From: Toxonevra muliebris
Lineage: Eukaryota; Arthropoda; Insecta; Diptera; Pallopteridae
DNA: 64,000 bases
Reading direction: 5' to 3'
NCBI GenBank assembly: GCA_963691655.1
Contig: OY829328.1
Location: forward strand, 29,283,890-29,347,889
Made by a program: the position numbers and the translations under genes. The notes beneath the pieces were generated by a model, which made no database searches, was not told the origin of the DNA, and was given only the letters and a program-made list of their open reading frames with translations. Below, one piece after another: positions 45,351-55,923 of this stretch; position 1 is the stretch's first letter, and every line of letters starts with the position of its first letter.

Positions 45351-45709
45351 TTAGAGCAATGCAGCCGCAAAGCGTGTATGTGTTTTAGCTATAAGTTTGG
45401 AGATATGGCAACACCAGTGTAGATACGTCAAATCTGATATCAGCATCGTAAAGTTTGACGCTTTTAATTATATACGTGCTCAGAAAGTTTTGTCATAAGA
45501 CTTCTTTGAACTTTCTTTGTTCCAATTGACACGAACAAATCTTTTTAATGTGTGAGAGTGGAGCTAATGTCCAATAAGCCTCAATCTCATGGTAAGTTAC
45601 ATGACGATATTGCAATATCAGTTCACTGCTAAAATCAGTCTTTATTATGCAGACGGTTAAATAATCTCTCTCTCTTTGATTTTTCAACTCTGTTCCCGAA
45701 ATATGTTAT

Positions 45710-46541
45710 CAGTGTGGCCAACTTTTGGTTTTCAAAATCCGCTAAAATGAGGAATAAAACGCGTATTTCCTTAAAAAAAACGTTAAATTTTTTTGATTAT
45801 AAAAATGAGAGAAAACTCAATACATTTAAACCTTTTCACTTATACAGGCACACATCTGATACTTCTAGTCAATAAAAATTTCTTCGATTTTTCATTCGAT
45901 CACGCAGCACTTTTCTCGCTTAATTTAGTGCTTTTTGAAAATTAAAACGCGGAAAAAAAAGATTTAGCGCTCAGCTAAATAATCCATTTCCTGAATAATC
46001 CTAAAAACATTTTTTATCGAAATCGTAACTCACTCAATTCAATAAATTCTTTACTTTATATAAAAAATGTATTAAAACACGAAAATTACGAAAATAATTT
46101 TGTGAAAACTACAAAATACCTTATGATGTGAATAAACCACACTAGTGTTTATAATGCTTCTGAATTCCGACTAAAAAGAGAAAAAGCTAATAGTAATGAA
46201 GAGAATAGAGACTTTGACATCGGTATGTAATTTTAAATTTGTGTATAAATATGTACTTATAGTTATAAATTATTACTCTTTACATTTTTTTGTGATCAAA
46301 GTGTATAAAATACCCTTTTTAAATGATCTTATTTTAGTTTTTCTTGTGATTGTATAATTTAGAAATGCTGTAAATTAAAAAACTTAAAAAATTAATTTTT
46401 TTTTTTTTTAATATATAAAAAAATTATATATACGTGTTTTATACACTTTTATAAGGAAAAAACTCAGCGCTTTTTTAAAAGAAAATACGCGTTTTATTCT
46501 TCATTTTAGCGGATTTTGAAAAACAAAAGTTGGCCACACTG
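45710..46541. mobile_element. 832-bp inverted-repeat element (CAGTGTGGCCAACTTTTG ends)
   Basis: About 60 bp of near-identical inverted ends (CAGTGTGGCCAACTTTTG, then TTCAAAATCCGCTAAAATGA and AATAAAACGCGTATTT). No open frame. A CAG...CTG terminus suggests a hAT-type MITE, but I find no 8-bp duplication at the flanks (TATGTTAT versus TTGGTGAC), so the class is tentative. Confidence 0.65.
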
Positions 46542-46630
46542 TTGGTGACCGTGGTGGTCAAATATTACTATCTCTCTCTCAAACTTTCGTTTTATATTGA
46601 AGCAACAACAACTCGTGGATATGATGTGAC

Positions 46631-48273
46631 CAGGTATGCCAACTCATTTCTTCTGACTCCCCGATAGCCTGCGAGAAATTCCCCGATTTTCAATCAAATT
46701 CCCCGCACCGGTATAATTTTATATTATAACTGCGAGACACGTTTAAAATTGATCAAAGTTAATGTTATTTCAATGCGGTCCAGAACTGGTAGGTTAATAG
46801 TAAGGTACTTTCTGACTTCGGAATTCTTTTGACACATGGGAGATTTCATCTCAAGGGAACTCACTCTTAAAACCGATTGAGCTCAAATGAATCCGGTGTA
46901 CTGACGTTCATTTTGATAGATAAACACTCAAAGTTCTCAAAGGAAAATACATGGGCTTTCTTTGGACCCAAATAAAAACAAAAAATGTTTCCTTTAAAAA
47001 AAAAAATTCAAAACTATTTTGGATTTTGAAAAAAAAAAATGGTCACATTTTGAATTTTTTTTTATTTTTCGAAAGATTAAATAAAAAACGTGTTCGATAA
47101 AAATTTCTAAATGCAATAGGTTAAAAGTGGATCCAAAACAGGGGCTGTTTGACCAAAATGTATAAATTCTACAGCCCTCCAACTCGGCGAATTTTTGACT
47201 GAACGCGTTCAAATTCGGTGTGGTAACTACTACCCAATAAGGCTAAACTTTGTGTAAGTTTGAGCCCGAATCGGGGACGAAATCTCCCATTACTACGTAT
47301 ATTTAAAGATTTTAAATATAAGAAAAATTGTGTAAAATTGTATACAAGATTTTTTCTGTAGCTTAATGGAGGACGTTTTGAAAATCATCATCGCACGAAT
47401 GCGGCACACTGAAAGGTCTAAAAAACCCTTAGAAAAATTATGACTATGGTCTTAGGACATACTACTATTATTTTGTTTGGCCGATAATTCACGAAATGGC
47501 TGACAGCCAAAATTAGTTTTCTCAAAAATTGGACTTTTTTCGAAAGTACAACGCTGCAAATTTAACAAAAAATTAACCAAACTTGTTTTCTATTATGTCC
47601 TGGGGCCATTGTTGGGTAGAAAAACATATTTAATCTTTAGATCATACATGCCAATGGCAAAAACCTTGTTTTGAGAAGAAAGGGGTCAAAGTTTTGGCTA
47701 TCGGTTTTTAAATATATCGACGAATCTCAACGGACCTTCCTCCCGCCCAATACGACCGAGAGACGCATCTGAATAACGCACAGTTCGGTGACCGATGCAA
47801 CCGCAATCTGGAGTTATTAATCAGGAGGTGCTGGACAAAGGCATAGCTAAGCCTTTCTGAACGGCCGAAAGGGAAACCGAAGCGCTGCGTGACTGTTTTG
47901 GCCTGACTGACTCTCGCCGCTATAATGGTCTATATCAACGAAAGCACTTCGACTTTTTCTCTCTGAAATTTTTACAAAATACTTTTGAAATATAATACTT
48001 TCAAATTACACACTTTTTTAAAAATCGATTTCTCCAAACCAAGAAAGTGCAGGGCTCGCTTAAGAAGAGATGAAGGACATAAAACCTAAAATATGAAATA
48101 TTGCAAAAGTTAAACTATTTATAAAAAATATTATTAAAAAATATTCTACAGACTTTATTAACTAAAAGCTAAACGGTTTCAAATTCCCCGCAAAAAACAG
48201 CTCATTCCCCGATTCCCCGTACTAAGTGAAATTCCCCACAAATCGGGGAATTCCCCGCAAGTTGGCATCGCTG
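46631..48273. mobile_element. hAT element, 8-bp duplication GATGTGAC
   Basis: The ends CAGGTATGCCAACT (left) and CAGCGATGCCAACT (right, inverted) are flanked by exact GATGTGAC copies at 46623-46630 and 48274-48281. Both subterminal regions are rich in TTCCCCG. The interior is composite: a dispersed repeat (47433-48066, also at 13834-14225 inverted) is itself split by a less AT-rich insert at about 47725-47965. No hAT transposase frame is visible, so the element is non-autonomous. Confidence 0.85.
47433..48066. repeat. Dispersed repeat, inverted copy of 13834-14225, with internal insert
   Basis: The reverse complement matches the 13834-14225 copy on both sides of an insert at about 47725-47965. 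The insert is clearly less AT-rich than its surroundings (blocks such as CCTTCCTCCCGCCCAATACG) and is absent from the other copy. Confidence 0.6.
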
Positions 48274-48288
48274 GATGTGACCGTGACT

Positions 48289-48496
48289 CAGGGCGTATTT
48301 AAAAAGGTGACGTCATTTGAGTGAGTAAAAGTTATAGTGTCAAAAACAGTTTCCGTTGTGAATATTTAAAATTTGAATTTTGGCACTACTTTTTTGTTTA
48401 TTTACATTTTGCACTATTTTGACTCTACAAAATCTGACTTTTCAAATAAAATGAGAGAGTTTTCAGAGATGACTTCACCCTGTTAAATACGTCTTG
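48289..48496. mobile_element. 208-bp hAT-type MITE, duplication CCGTGAC(T/C)
   Basis: The ends CAGGGCGTATTTAAAAAGGT (left) and CAAGACGTATTTAACAGGGT (right, inverted) are flanked by CCGTGACT (48281-48288) and CCGTGACC (48497-48504), matching at 7 of 8 bases. It starts one base inside the right-hand duplication of the preceding hAT element. Confidence 0.75.
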
Positions 48497-49016
48497 CCGT
48501 GACCGTCTGCATAATAGTGCACTAGATATCTCACGATAGCAGTTTTGAAGGATAATGTTAACGTATACAAAGCTGTTTTATTTTTTAATAATAATTATTG
48601 AAAATGTTAACCGATTTTTATGAAAATTTCAAAGCTTTATATGTGGAGATAATCAAAACACCATGTTCACGAGATGGCCCTAGTTCTCAAAATGGCCGCA
48701 AAAGAGAAAATCCTTAATCGGTCTCTATTGTATACGCACGTATACAAGCTTAGAAAACACATGTTTTTTCTTTGTGCATTTTTTGGCGTTCAAAAGTTCA
48801 GTAAAGCTAGCACAGGCGGCACTCAGGACATCATCGGGGATTTGTTCCCAGATATTTCACAATCTTCAATTTTCCCCATCATGTAACCCCAAATGCAAAA
48901 ATTCAAGTGGGTTACGCCCGGCAAAAATAAGTGCCATGGGAGTGGAGATAAGATGAAGCAAATTGTCACGAAACCAGTATTGAACCCTTCTTTTTGTTTC
49001 GGGCAAGAAAAGTGGT

Positions 49017-49116
49017 TGAGTTCCCGTACTTTTGTGCATTTTTGTCTATAGCAGAGAATATTTTTGGTTTAATTTCAGTATACCAAACTTTACCCAAAAA
49101 GTACGGGAACAGACCT
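49017..49116. mobile_element. Small MITE (GTTCCCGTACTTTT ends)
   Basis: The inverted ends GTTCCCGTACTTTTTG and GTTCCCGTACTTTTGT enclose about 70 bp. A diverged relative lies at about 59850-59935 (CATTTTTGTCTGTCACAGAG, AAAAGTACGGAGACAGACC). It has no coding capacity. Confidence 0.5.
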
Positions 49117-49734
49117 AATATCAAAATGGAGGAAAAACGTGAGCAAACAAGCAAAAGTAAACAATGATTTTGACAGCTTATGGCATTGACCACGAAGAAA
49201 GAAGAAGAATGAGTTGCTGCTAACTTCACCGTGGTTGGCTACGCCCAGAACTACGCGATTTACAACGACTAAGAACCGTTCCACTCAACAAAACAAGCTA
49301 CTACAACAAGCTTTTATTATTTTTATTTGATCGCATGAAGTAAAATAAAACAAAAAATTGCACTCTGAAATTTTTTGTAATGACAATTTAGCATGCAGAC
49401 CATAAACTAATTCACGAATCAAATAAACAAAAATCAGTTCATAGTATATATATTCTTTGTAAAGAAACTAAACGTTATACATACCTTACTCTTTATAATA
49501 ACAATACAAGGAATTATTTTTGTTTAGAAAAAATATTGATATTCCATTTATTTTGAAAAAAAAAAAAAATAATAATAATATGTATGTGGAAAATATTCAT
49601 TTAAAAGTGAAGACGTTAATATATAAGAATAATTTGCAATAAAGTTCGTTAAAGGCACTTGCATATGCTGCTTTTTTCACTCTATGTGATAAAACGTACG
49701 AACAAATAATTTTTACTGTATAACGCGCGCTCGT

Positions 49735-52700
49735 TTATAGTTTGCTGTACGAGGGGGCACCATGTGAAGCGGGAAGCAAGAGCTGTTGTTGCTCGCTGCT
49801 AACTCTAATCTTTTTGAACAACGACATTATAGTATACCATATGTAATATTGGAAAGCTAGAATAGAAAATGAAAAAAAAAATAATAATTGAATTAATCAT
49901 GTGAAATAATATGTAAATCCCCAATTCGGAATTGCCGAGAATTTCACAATATGCGCATAAAGAAAAACCAAAGCAAAAGGGGGAGAAAAATAAATAACTA
50001 TATAAACAAGCGTATGTATGTAGGTAATTATAACAAATAGTATTTATAAACAATAATAATATAAACGCTGGGCAATTTTTTGCCGCTCAACGATGACTCA
50101 CAAAGACTTAAGCCCCAAATAATGACTCCAGCTCCAACTTTGCTAAATGGTGCACTCTCCGATATCATTGTAAATATTGCAAATACATACGCAATGCAAC
50201 TGAAGAGCAAAGAAACGCCAGAATTGAGCAGCCATGGCACCAGCAATAAGTGACGCTCCTAAAAAAAAGCAAAAGAAATAGGAAATATAAAGCTTTGTAT
50301 AAATTTAAAGTGTATGTATGTAAGTATGAGTGTATACGTCTCAACAAAATTATTTTTTCACATTTTTAATACTCAGATTTACTGATATGACTATTATGTA
50401 TATTTCTAATATAAATCTGGAAATTTCAGAGTAGTAATTCTTGTTAATATTATATAAAAATCCAAGTAATTAATTTCTGAATAAATTTCAAAATTAATAC
50501 ATACCTAATGAAAACGATGAAACAATTTTAGGGTCATGGAATCTAACGGAGAAGCGACCAACACAGATCAATAGAACTGGTCTATAGTAACAAAACCCTA
50601 AGAGGGTTTTAAAAAGTTAGCTCGCTCTTAAATGTTACAGCCTTTCAAAGTTGTTCTGTTTTAGTCTATTTTTCAATTAATAAATTCTATACATTTTTGT
50701 TGTTGGTATTACTGCTTATATCTTACAAAAGTCATGTAATGGATAGTTTAAACTTCTTAATATGAAGAACTAATATAATTTTAAAATTGTTAATGACATT
50801 ATTTGTTATTTCGCTGAAGAAAGTAGTACAAAATATCAAATATCATTCAAGTAATGATTTTTAAAAAATAGGCTGCAAGAGGCAAACTTTGAATGTCTAT
50901 ATCTTTTAAAAGCGAGCTAACTTTGCAAAACCCGTTGAGGGGTTTGTTACTCTAGACCAGTGCTATCGACCTGTTAATAGATTCTCCGTTAGAAATGTGT
51001 TGCATAGTGTTATAATAGTTATTCTAAATCACATATTTTTAATTGATACTCAGCACTCTGTGGGATATGTAACTGAATGAAAAATTGTACTCAATGCATT
51101 ATGTCACTTAGGAATACAGTGCTGGGTATAAGTACGAACTAAACATCAATACACTACACTACGCCAAGGAATTCATTCAAAATAATTTTTTCATTATTCA
51201 AAATCTACCACAGTTTAGGTAATCAGCAAACGTTTGTTCCTTATTTAAATTTTTTGAAATTTTATTTTTGTTTATTTCATATTTCAATACCAATACGACA
51301 GCACAGGCATACATGAAGCGTATTTTCGTTAATATCTTGTGCTGAACGCTTATAACACTAATGTGAACTAATAATAACACCTAAATAACCTGTTTAAGTT
51401 TATTGCCCAGCAATTTTCAACAAATCAACAAATCTTTTGTAATTAAAAAGTTATAGTGGGTTGCCAAATTATTAAGGACAGTGTAAAAAAAATAAATTTT
51501 CCATAATTAATGAAAATGGCAATGGCCAATATTTCCCACAATTATAAAAAAATACATTTTTTACTGTCCCTAATAATTTTACAATCCACTGTATTTGTAA
51601 CAAATTTTGACAATCATTTACGAATTATTTGTACAAATAAATGTTGCGATGCCACCCATCGTTATAAATTAGGACTGTCAATTGAATATCGGATAAAGAA
51701 AACTTTAGAAAGGAAATCAAATAAAATTTAGTTTAGCTGACTTATTCCTTTCAATCTCAAATAAAAAATTGTAAAAAGTAAACTTATTCGATTTGCATTA
51801 TTCGTCAAAACGATAGCAACAATATCAGACACGAGTCTTTTTTTATTTGAGCAAAGAGCGAAAGCGTTTAACACTTGTCAGATTCTACCCGCACAAATGT
51901 GGTGTTGATCTCTGAAAGGGTTAACAAAGTCTCGTTTTCCCAAAAATAGTTGGGGGTTTTGTATTTAATTTTTTATCCTCAACACCTTAAATATTCTATA
52001 ACACAACCCAATGATCCGTTTTAAAGATTAAAGAACAAAAAACGCCCATCATTAATAAACACATTTCACAACTACTACTGAAATGAATCATGACTGCAAA
52101 TAATTTGAATCTTGAATATAAAGACAATTACGAGATTGCAGTTAATATACTATAAAATCGGTCCCATCATCTACCTCACATGCATATTATACTTTGAAAG
52201 GCACTCACACCTGTAGGGCAAAAATAATCAATTCAATTTGATTTGTTGTGTATACAAATATTTCTTATGCATATATGTATCTATATAATGGATGCTGAGT
52301 AATTAAAATTACATACTACTTTAATTTATATATGCTTGGAAGATGTAGATTAAACTTGTAATGCGTATCCGAGAATTTAGATTTCAAACGTATAATTATA
52401 CTCCCTCATGCCAAGCCATTCAAATATAAATGAGCTTACACTATCATTCTTAATAAGATTATTTTAAATAAATACGTTTTTACTGATTATGCCCAATGTT
52501 AGCATACATAAAAAATACATATATACATACTATATATCTTCTTTTTTCTTATATAGAAGGAACTTACCTTAACTGTACCAACAACAAGCAATACGGATGT
52601 CAAAAGATTTATCAGAATAATCACAAGATACAAAACTAAAACACCGATAACAACTGCAAATATATAAAAAGTATAACAAATTTTAATCTCAAAAACGCAT

Positions 52701-52909
52701 TGAATTTATTTTTTCAAATTCTTCTTACCAAGACGCGCTGATTCCACATCAATGCCAGGATTGTTTTCAGCAAGGCTCTTTATTAATGCATCTACATCTG
52801 CAAGTCCGATGATAATAAATATTGAAGCCAATACCGACAATACAGCACCAATCCAACCGATAACTACACCGGCTGTGCTAAGGCGCATACAACACAAAAA
52901 GGTTTCCAT
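49735..52909 (-). CDS. Small four-transmembrane protein, DUF4728-like, 4 exons
   Basis: Exons 52909-52729, 52653-52568, 50258-50102 and 49856-49735, all GT-AG; 546 nt, 181 aa. The start METFLCCMRLST is the first ATG in frame; the frame open upstream begins only at TTG. Four hydrophobic helices at about 13-35, 61-86, 96-120 and 129-151. A Cys pair near the N-terminus and a C-terminal YYIWYTIMSLFKKI segment are like insect DUF4728 proteins, whose role is unknown. The last 25 residues are polar and probably cytosolic. Intron phases are 1, 0, 1, identical to the gene at 61296-62619, and helix order agrees, so the two are probably paralogs. Intron 2 (2.3 kb) holds MITEs. The family name is from memory; the gene model is firm. 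Confidence 0.85.
50542..50993. mobile_element. 452-bp TIR element in intron 2 of the four-TM gene
   Basis: Inverted ends TCTAACGGAGAA with arms of about 130 bp: each contains GAACTGGTCTA/GCACTGGTCTA, GTAACAAA, and AAGTTAGCTCGCT blocks. It is the intact relative of the repeat at 7610-8083 and provides its empty site. No reading frame. Confidence 0.7.
51454..51591. mobile_element. 138-bp Tc1-type MITE, TA duplications
   Basis: The ends TAGTGGGTTGCCAAATTATT (left) and CAGTGGATTGTAAAATTATT (right, inverted), followed by A(A/G)GGACAGT, are of Tc1-like type. TA flanks are at 51452-51453 and 51592-51593. It explains the short frame that runs through here on +. It sits in intron 2 of the four-TM gene. 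Confidence 0.65.
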
Positions 52910-53025
52910 TGCTGTTTGGTTTTTGCTTGAAAAATTATTAAATTTAGAGGAATTTCGACACAATGAAAAAAAAAAGAAAATTTTTTGTAATGGCACTACT
53001 GCGTATTCAAGTTTCTGCTGCAATC

Positions 53026-53055
53026 TACAATGGCGTAGGTATAAATTTCAACTGA
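53026..53055 (-). promoter_or_regulatory. Core promoter candidate (Inr TCAGTT) of the - strand four-TM gene
   Basis: On - a full initiator TCAGTT lies at 53055-53050 (A at 53053 = +1). At +28 the sequence is AGATT, matching four of five positions of the DPE consensus RGWYV. The 5' UTR would be 144 nt to the ATG at 52909. Confidence 0.45.
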
Positions 53056-53679
53056 AGAATTCTATTTCCAATTCTGCTGTTTCCATATTTATCTTTAGGG
53101 GTATTCATGTAAACAAATTGAAACATATAATACAAAGCGAAATTGCATCGGTGTTACCATGACAAGCGTTGCCAGATAAGCGACCGCAGCGTCATTTGGA
53201 AGATATCAGAGCCAAATGACTTTTGGAGGATTTAGTAGTACGAAATGACGTTTTGCGAAAAGTTTGAAAAACAAGAATCTTGAAAAGAAAATGAATATGT
53301 GACACGGAATACAAGTAAATAACCATACTAAAAGTTGCGACAGATTTGATTCAACCGCAATGTCAACGTGCTTTTCATAAAAAAAGGAGAAGAAGAGAAG
53401 AAAAAGCAGTCAAAAGTGCTTACATTAAAAGATGGGTAACTTTGTAATAAAATTGAGTAAGTTTAAATATTGGCAGTGTTCTATTTTATTTAACTTTCTT
53501 ATGGGTAAATTCCAGGGAACAAAAATTTAACAAAAGAAAAAGGCGAAGAACTGTCAGATGAAGCACAGTTGAAGTAGAATATGCAGATGAAGTAGACTTG
53601 GTAGAAGATACGGAATTGGCAATTGAGGAAGAAATATAGCATTTTGTGAGAAATTTATATCCTTTTATTTGTGGGTGCC

Positions 53680-53860
53680 TACAAACGCTTTTGTGATTCC
53701 TGGCTAAAAAATCCAAAGCTGAAAACATGGCGACAAAAAATAAAAAAAACGGATGTAAAGGAAGCAGGTTTTTGCAAAATATTATAACTTATTCTTAAGG
53801 TGAAGCAGATCTAGTCCGACATAGCAAATTCGAGAGGCATACACAAAGTGCTTGTTCCAT
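53680..53860 (+). pseudogene. Possible BED/hAT-type zinc-finger relic
   Basis: Two offset frames read RFCDSWLKNPKLKTWRQKIK then FCKI, and GEADLVRHSKFERHTQSA. Together they recall the N-terminal W...W...C-x2-C...H...H zinc finger of transposase-derived proteins, but a stop and a frame change separate them. It is a relic at best. Confidence 0.35.
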
Positions 53861-53924
53861 TCTTATTCAACTATCTATAAAAAGCAAAAAATTAAATAAA
53901 ACGTTACTGCTTCATTAAAACGCG

Positions 53925-54337
53925 GTTCGTTAATACACAACTAATTTTTTTTTTTTTTTTGGATTAATTCTAGAACAAAAATTGCAACTCTGTACCGGTA
54001 ATGTCGATGGCAATTGTACATGAACTCTTGTTGTGTGCGACATCTTCATGTGATTCCTTGGACATTTGCGCCATCTGTATGTGAAATGTATAACTGTCAT
54101 TAACTTTAAGATGGCGACGCTACACATTATTCTTTCTGCCATAGGCGTGTGTATGTAATCAATATGTTTTATTGAATTAAAACTATTTATGAATCGTTTT
54201 TACATAGTTTTCTCGTGAATTCAGTTACGGAATATTGATATTTAGCCCCTCATGCACATTGCTCGACAAAATTATGTCGCATTGCAAACTTACGCGCTGA
54301 CGTCACATCCGGTTGGTTTTACTCTAGGACAAGAGAA
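53925..54337. repeat. About 413-bp inverted arm, left copy
   Basis: The reverse complement matches 59952-60358 over its full length with moderate divergence, including TTCGTTAATACACAAC, the T run, GCAACTCTGTACCGGTAATG and CATCCGGTTGGTTTTACTCT. The frame MAERIMCSVAILK on - is conserved in the other arm but ends in the homopolymer, so it is not a convincing gene. Confidence 0.85.
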
Positions 54338-54494
54338 ATGACTTGAAAATATTTCCTACCAAACTAATACATCGAACATAATGGATGCTGCAGCAACTTT
54401 GCGACAACTGTCAACACTTACTTACGACAACTGTAAAACACAATTAAGCTTTGCGGCTGCTTTGCTTTGACGTTTAAAGTAGAATCGTATGCAT

Positions 54495-55239
54495 TGGGTG
54501 CATTCAGAAGGTACAGCTGTTGCGCAACTGTGGCGTGTGTGTCTTCTGAATAGGTTGTTGTGAATTTCCGCTCCGTGGAGCCGTTGGCATTTCGACGCCA
54601 TTTTTTCCATGATATATTTCTGCTCTTTCGGGCCAACATGTTGTCTCAAAAGATCTGAGCCGTCTATTTTTATTTATCGGCGGTTTGGCGATTTTTAGGC
54701 GACGGCTGGTAGCCGATATTTTCTTTTGTTTCGGCGGCTGATATAAAAATACTCGAATATAAAATTTTAAACAATCCTATTATAAGCAAATTTATCTGTT
54801 TAATGTTACTCAATTCATATTAAGAAGTTTGTCGTTCATTTATACAGTGAGTACGGCTTAGCCGATAAATCACGGGCGGTAGCAAGTAAAAACAAAGCGG
54901 CGGCGCGAAGTTGACTGTAAGCCGCACGGCGCAGGTTTCTGGCTTATAGTTAAAAAAAAATATATAAGAAAGTATACATGATGTCTGCCGAAGATACAGT
55001 TTCAATTCAATGTACAATTAGCGAGTCTATTTAATAATAGATATCTTATATTATTTTTGTCTTTGATAAAATTAAAATTTTTCACTTTTTTTTGTTTCTC
55101 AAAAAATAAAACAGCTGTTTCTCAAAAATTTGTCAAATGATCCATCATGCCATTCAGAAGACATCAAATGTATATACGTAGCAGAAGCGAATTTAATCTC
55201 AACATCTTGAGCCTCCGGTGTGTCTTCTGAATGCAACCA
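54495..55239. mobile_element. Interrupted copy of the four-box foldback MITE
   Basis: Same CATTCAGAAG boxes in the order +, -, +, - (about 54501, 54544, 55153, 55228) and the same right end (inverted TGGTTGCATTCAGAAGA) as 35676-35947, plus the shared GCCAACATGTTGTCT block. About 480 bp (roughly 54655-55135), containing less AT-rich patches such as GGCGGCGCGAAG, are extra relative to the other copy. Confidence 0.65.
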
Positions 55240-55923
55240 TTCATTCGTAGTAAAACACAATATGACCCCAGGCTTTAGATCGTAAATACGATCAACACAG
55301 CTGAAACACTGCGAGTAGAGCTACTTTCTACTTTCAACGCTTTTTGGCAGTTGCTGTGATTGTTCGATGTTATGGTTTTTTTCAAAGTACGATTCGGGAA
55401 AAAGGAAAATACGGGTGTTATGCTTAAAAATTATAGATTAAATATGTAAAATTGACTGTGACTTGTTATAAATAAAATAAATTCTTTTGAGGGACATTTA
55501 ATTTGCGTGAGCATGATTTTTTGTATGAGTTCTTGGATCCATTGTCTTTGTTGCGCAGACCTTTGTTGCTGTTGGTGGATTGAGTGACCACCATATACCA
55601 TGAGAGCAACAAACTTAAAATCAATTAAATCATCCTCATCTGAATCCATAATTTTGTAATTTTATTTCTTTAATAATTGGCAAAAAAAAAACTCAAAACA
55701 CGCAATATTGTGTTCTGAGAAAAACAAAGATCGAGCTTTTTTGCAGAAAAAACAAAAACGATATAAAGCGAATAAATGTCATATCAAAGCAGGCAGCCAC
55801 AAAGCTTTATTGTGTTTTATGCATAATGCATCTGTTTTGGAACTGCGACAAAATAAAATGTAAACAAATTATGAATCGTGAAAGTGATTTCGTTTTGCTT
55901 GTTTCTGTTATTTTCCATTGTAA

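Noticed and set aside
52910..53023. N-terminal extension of the - strand four-TM protein
   Set aside because: It begins at TTG, and the initiator lies at 53053 with the first in-frame ATG at 52909, so this is 5' UTR.
53930..54142. Conserved 70-codon frame MAER-MCSVAILK as a gene
   Set aside because: It occurs only within the repeat arms, diverges after the middle and ends in an A/T homopolymer; conservation follows the repeat.
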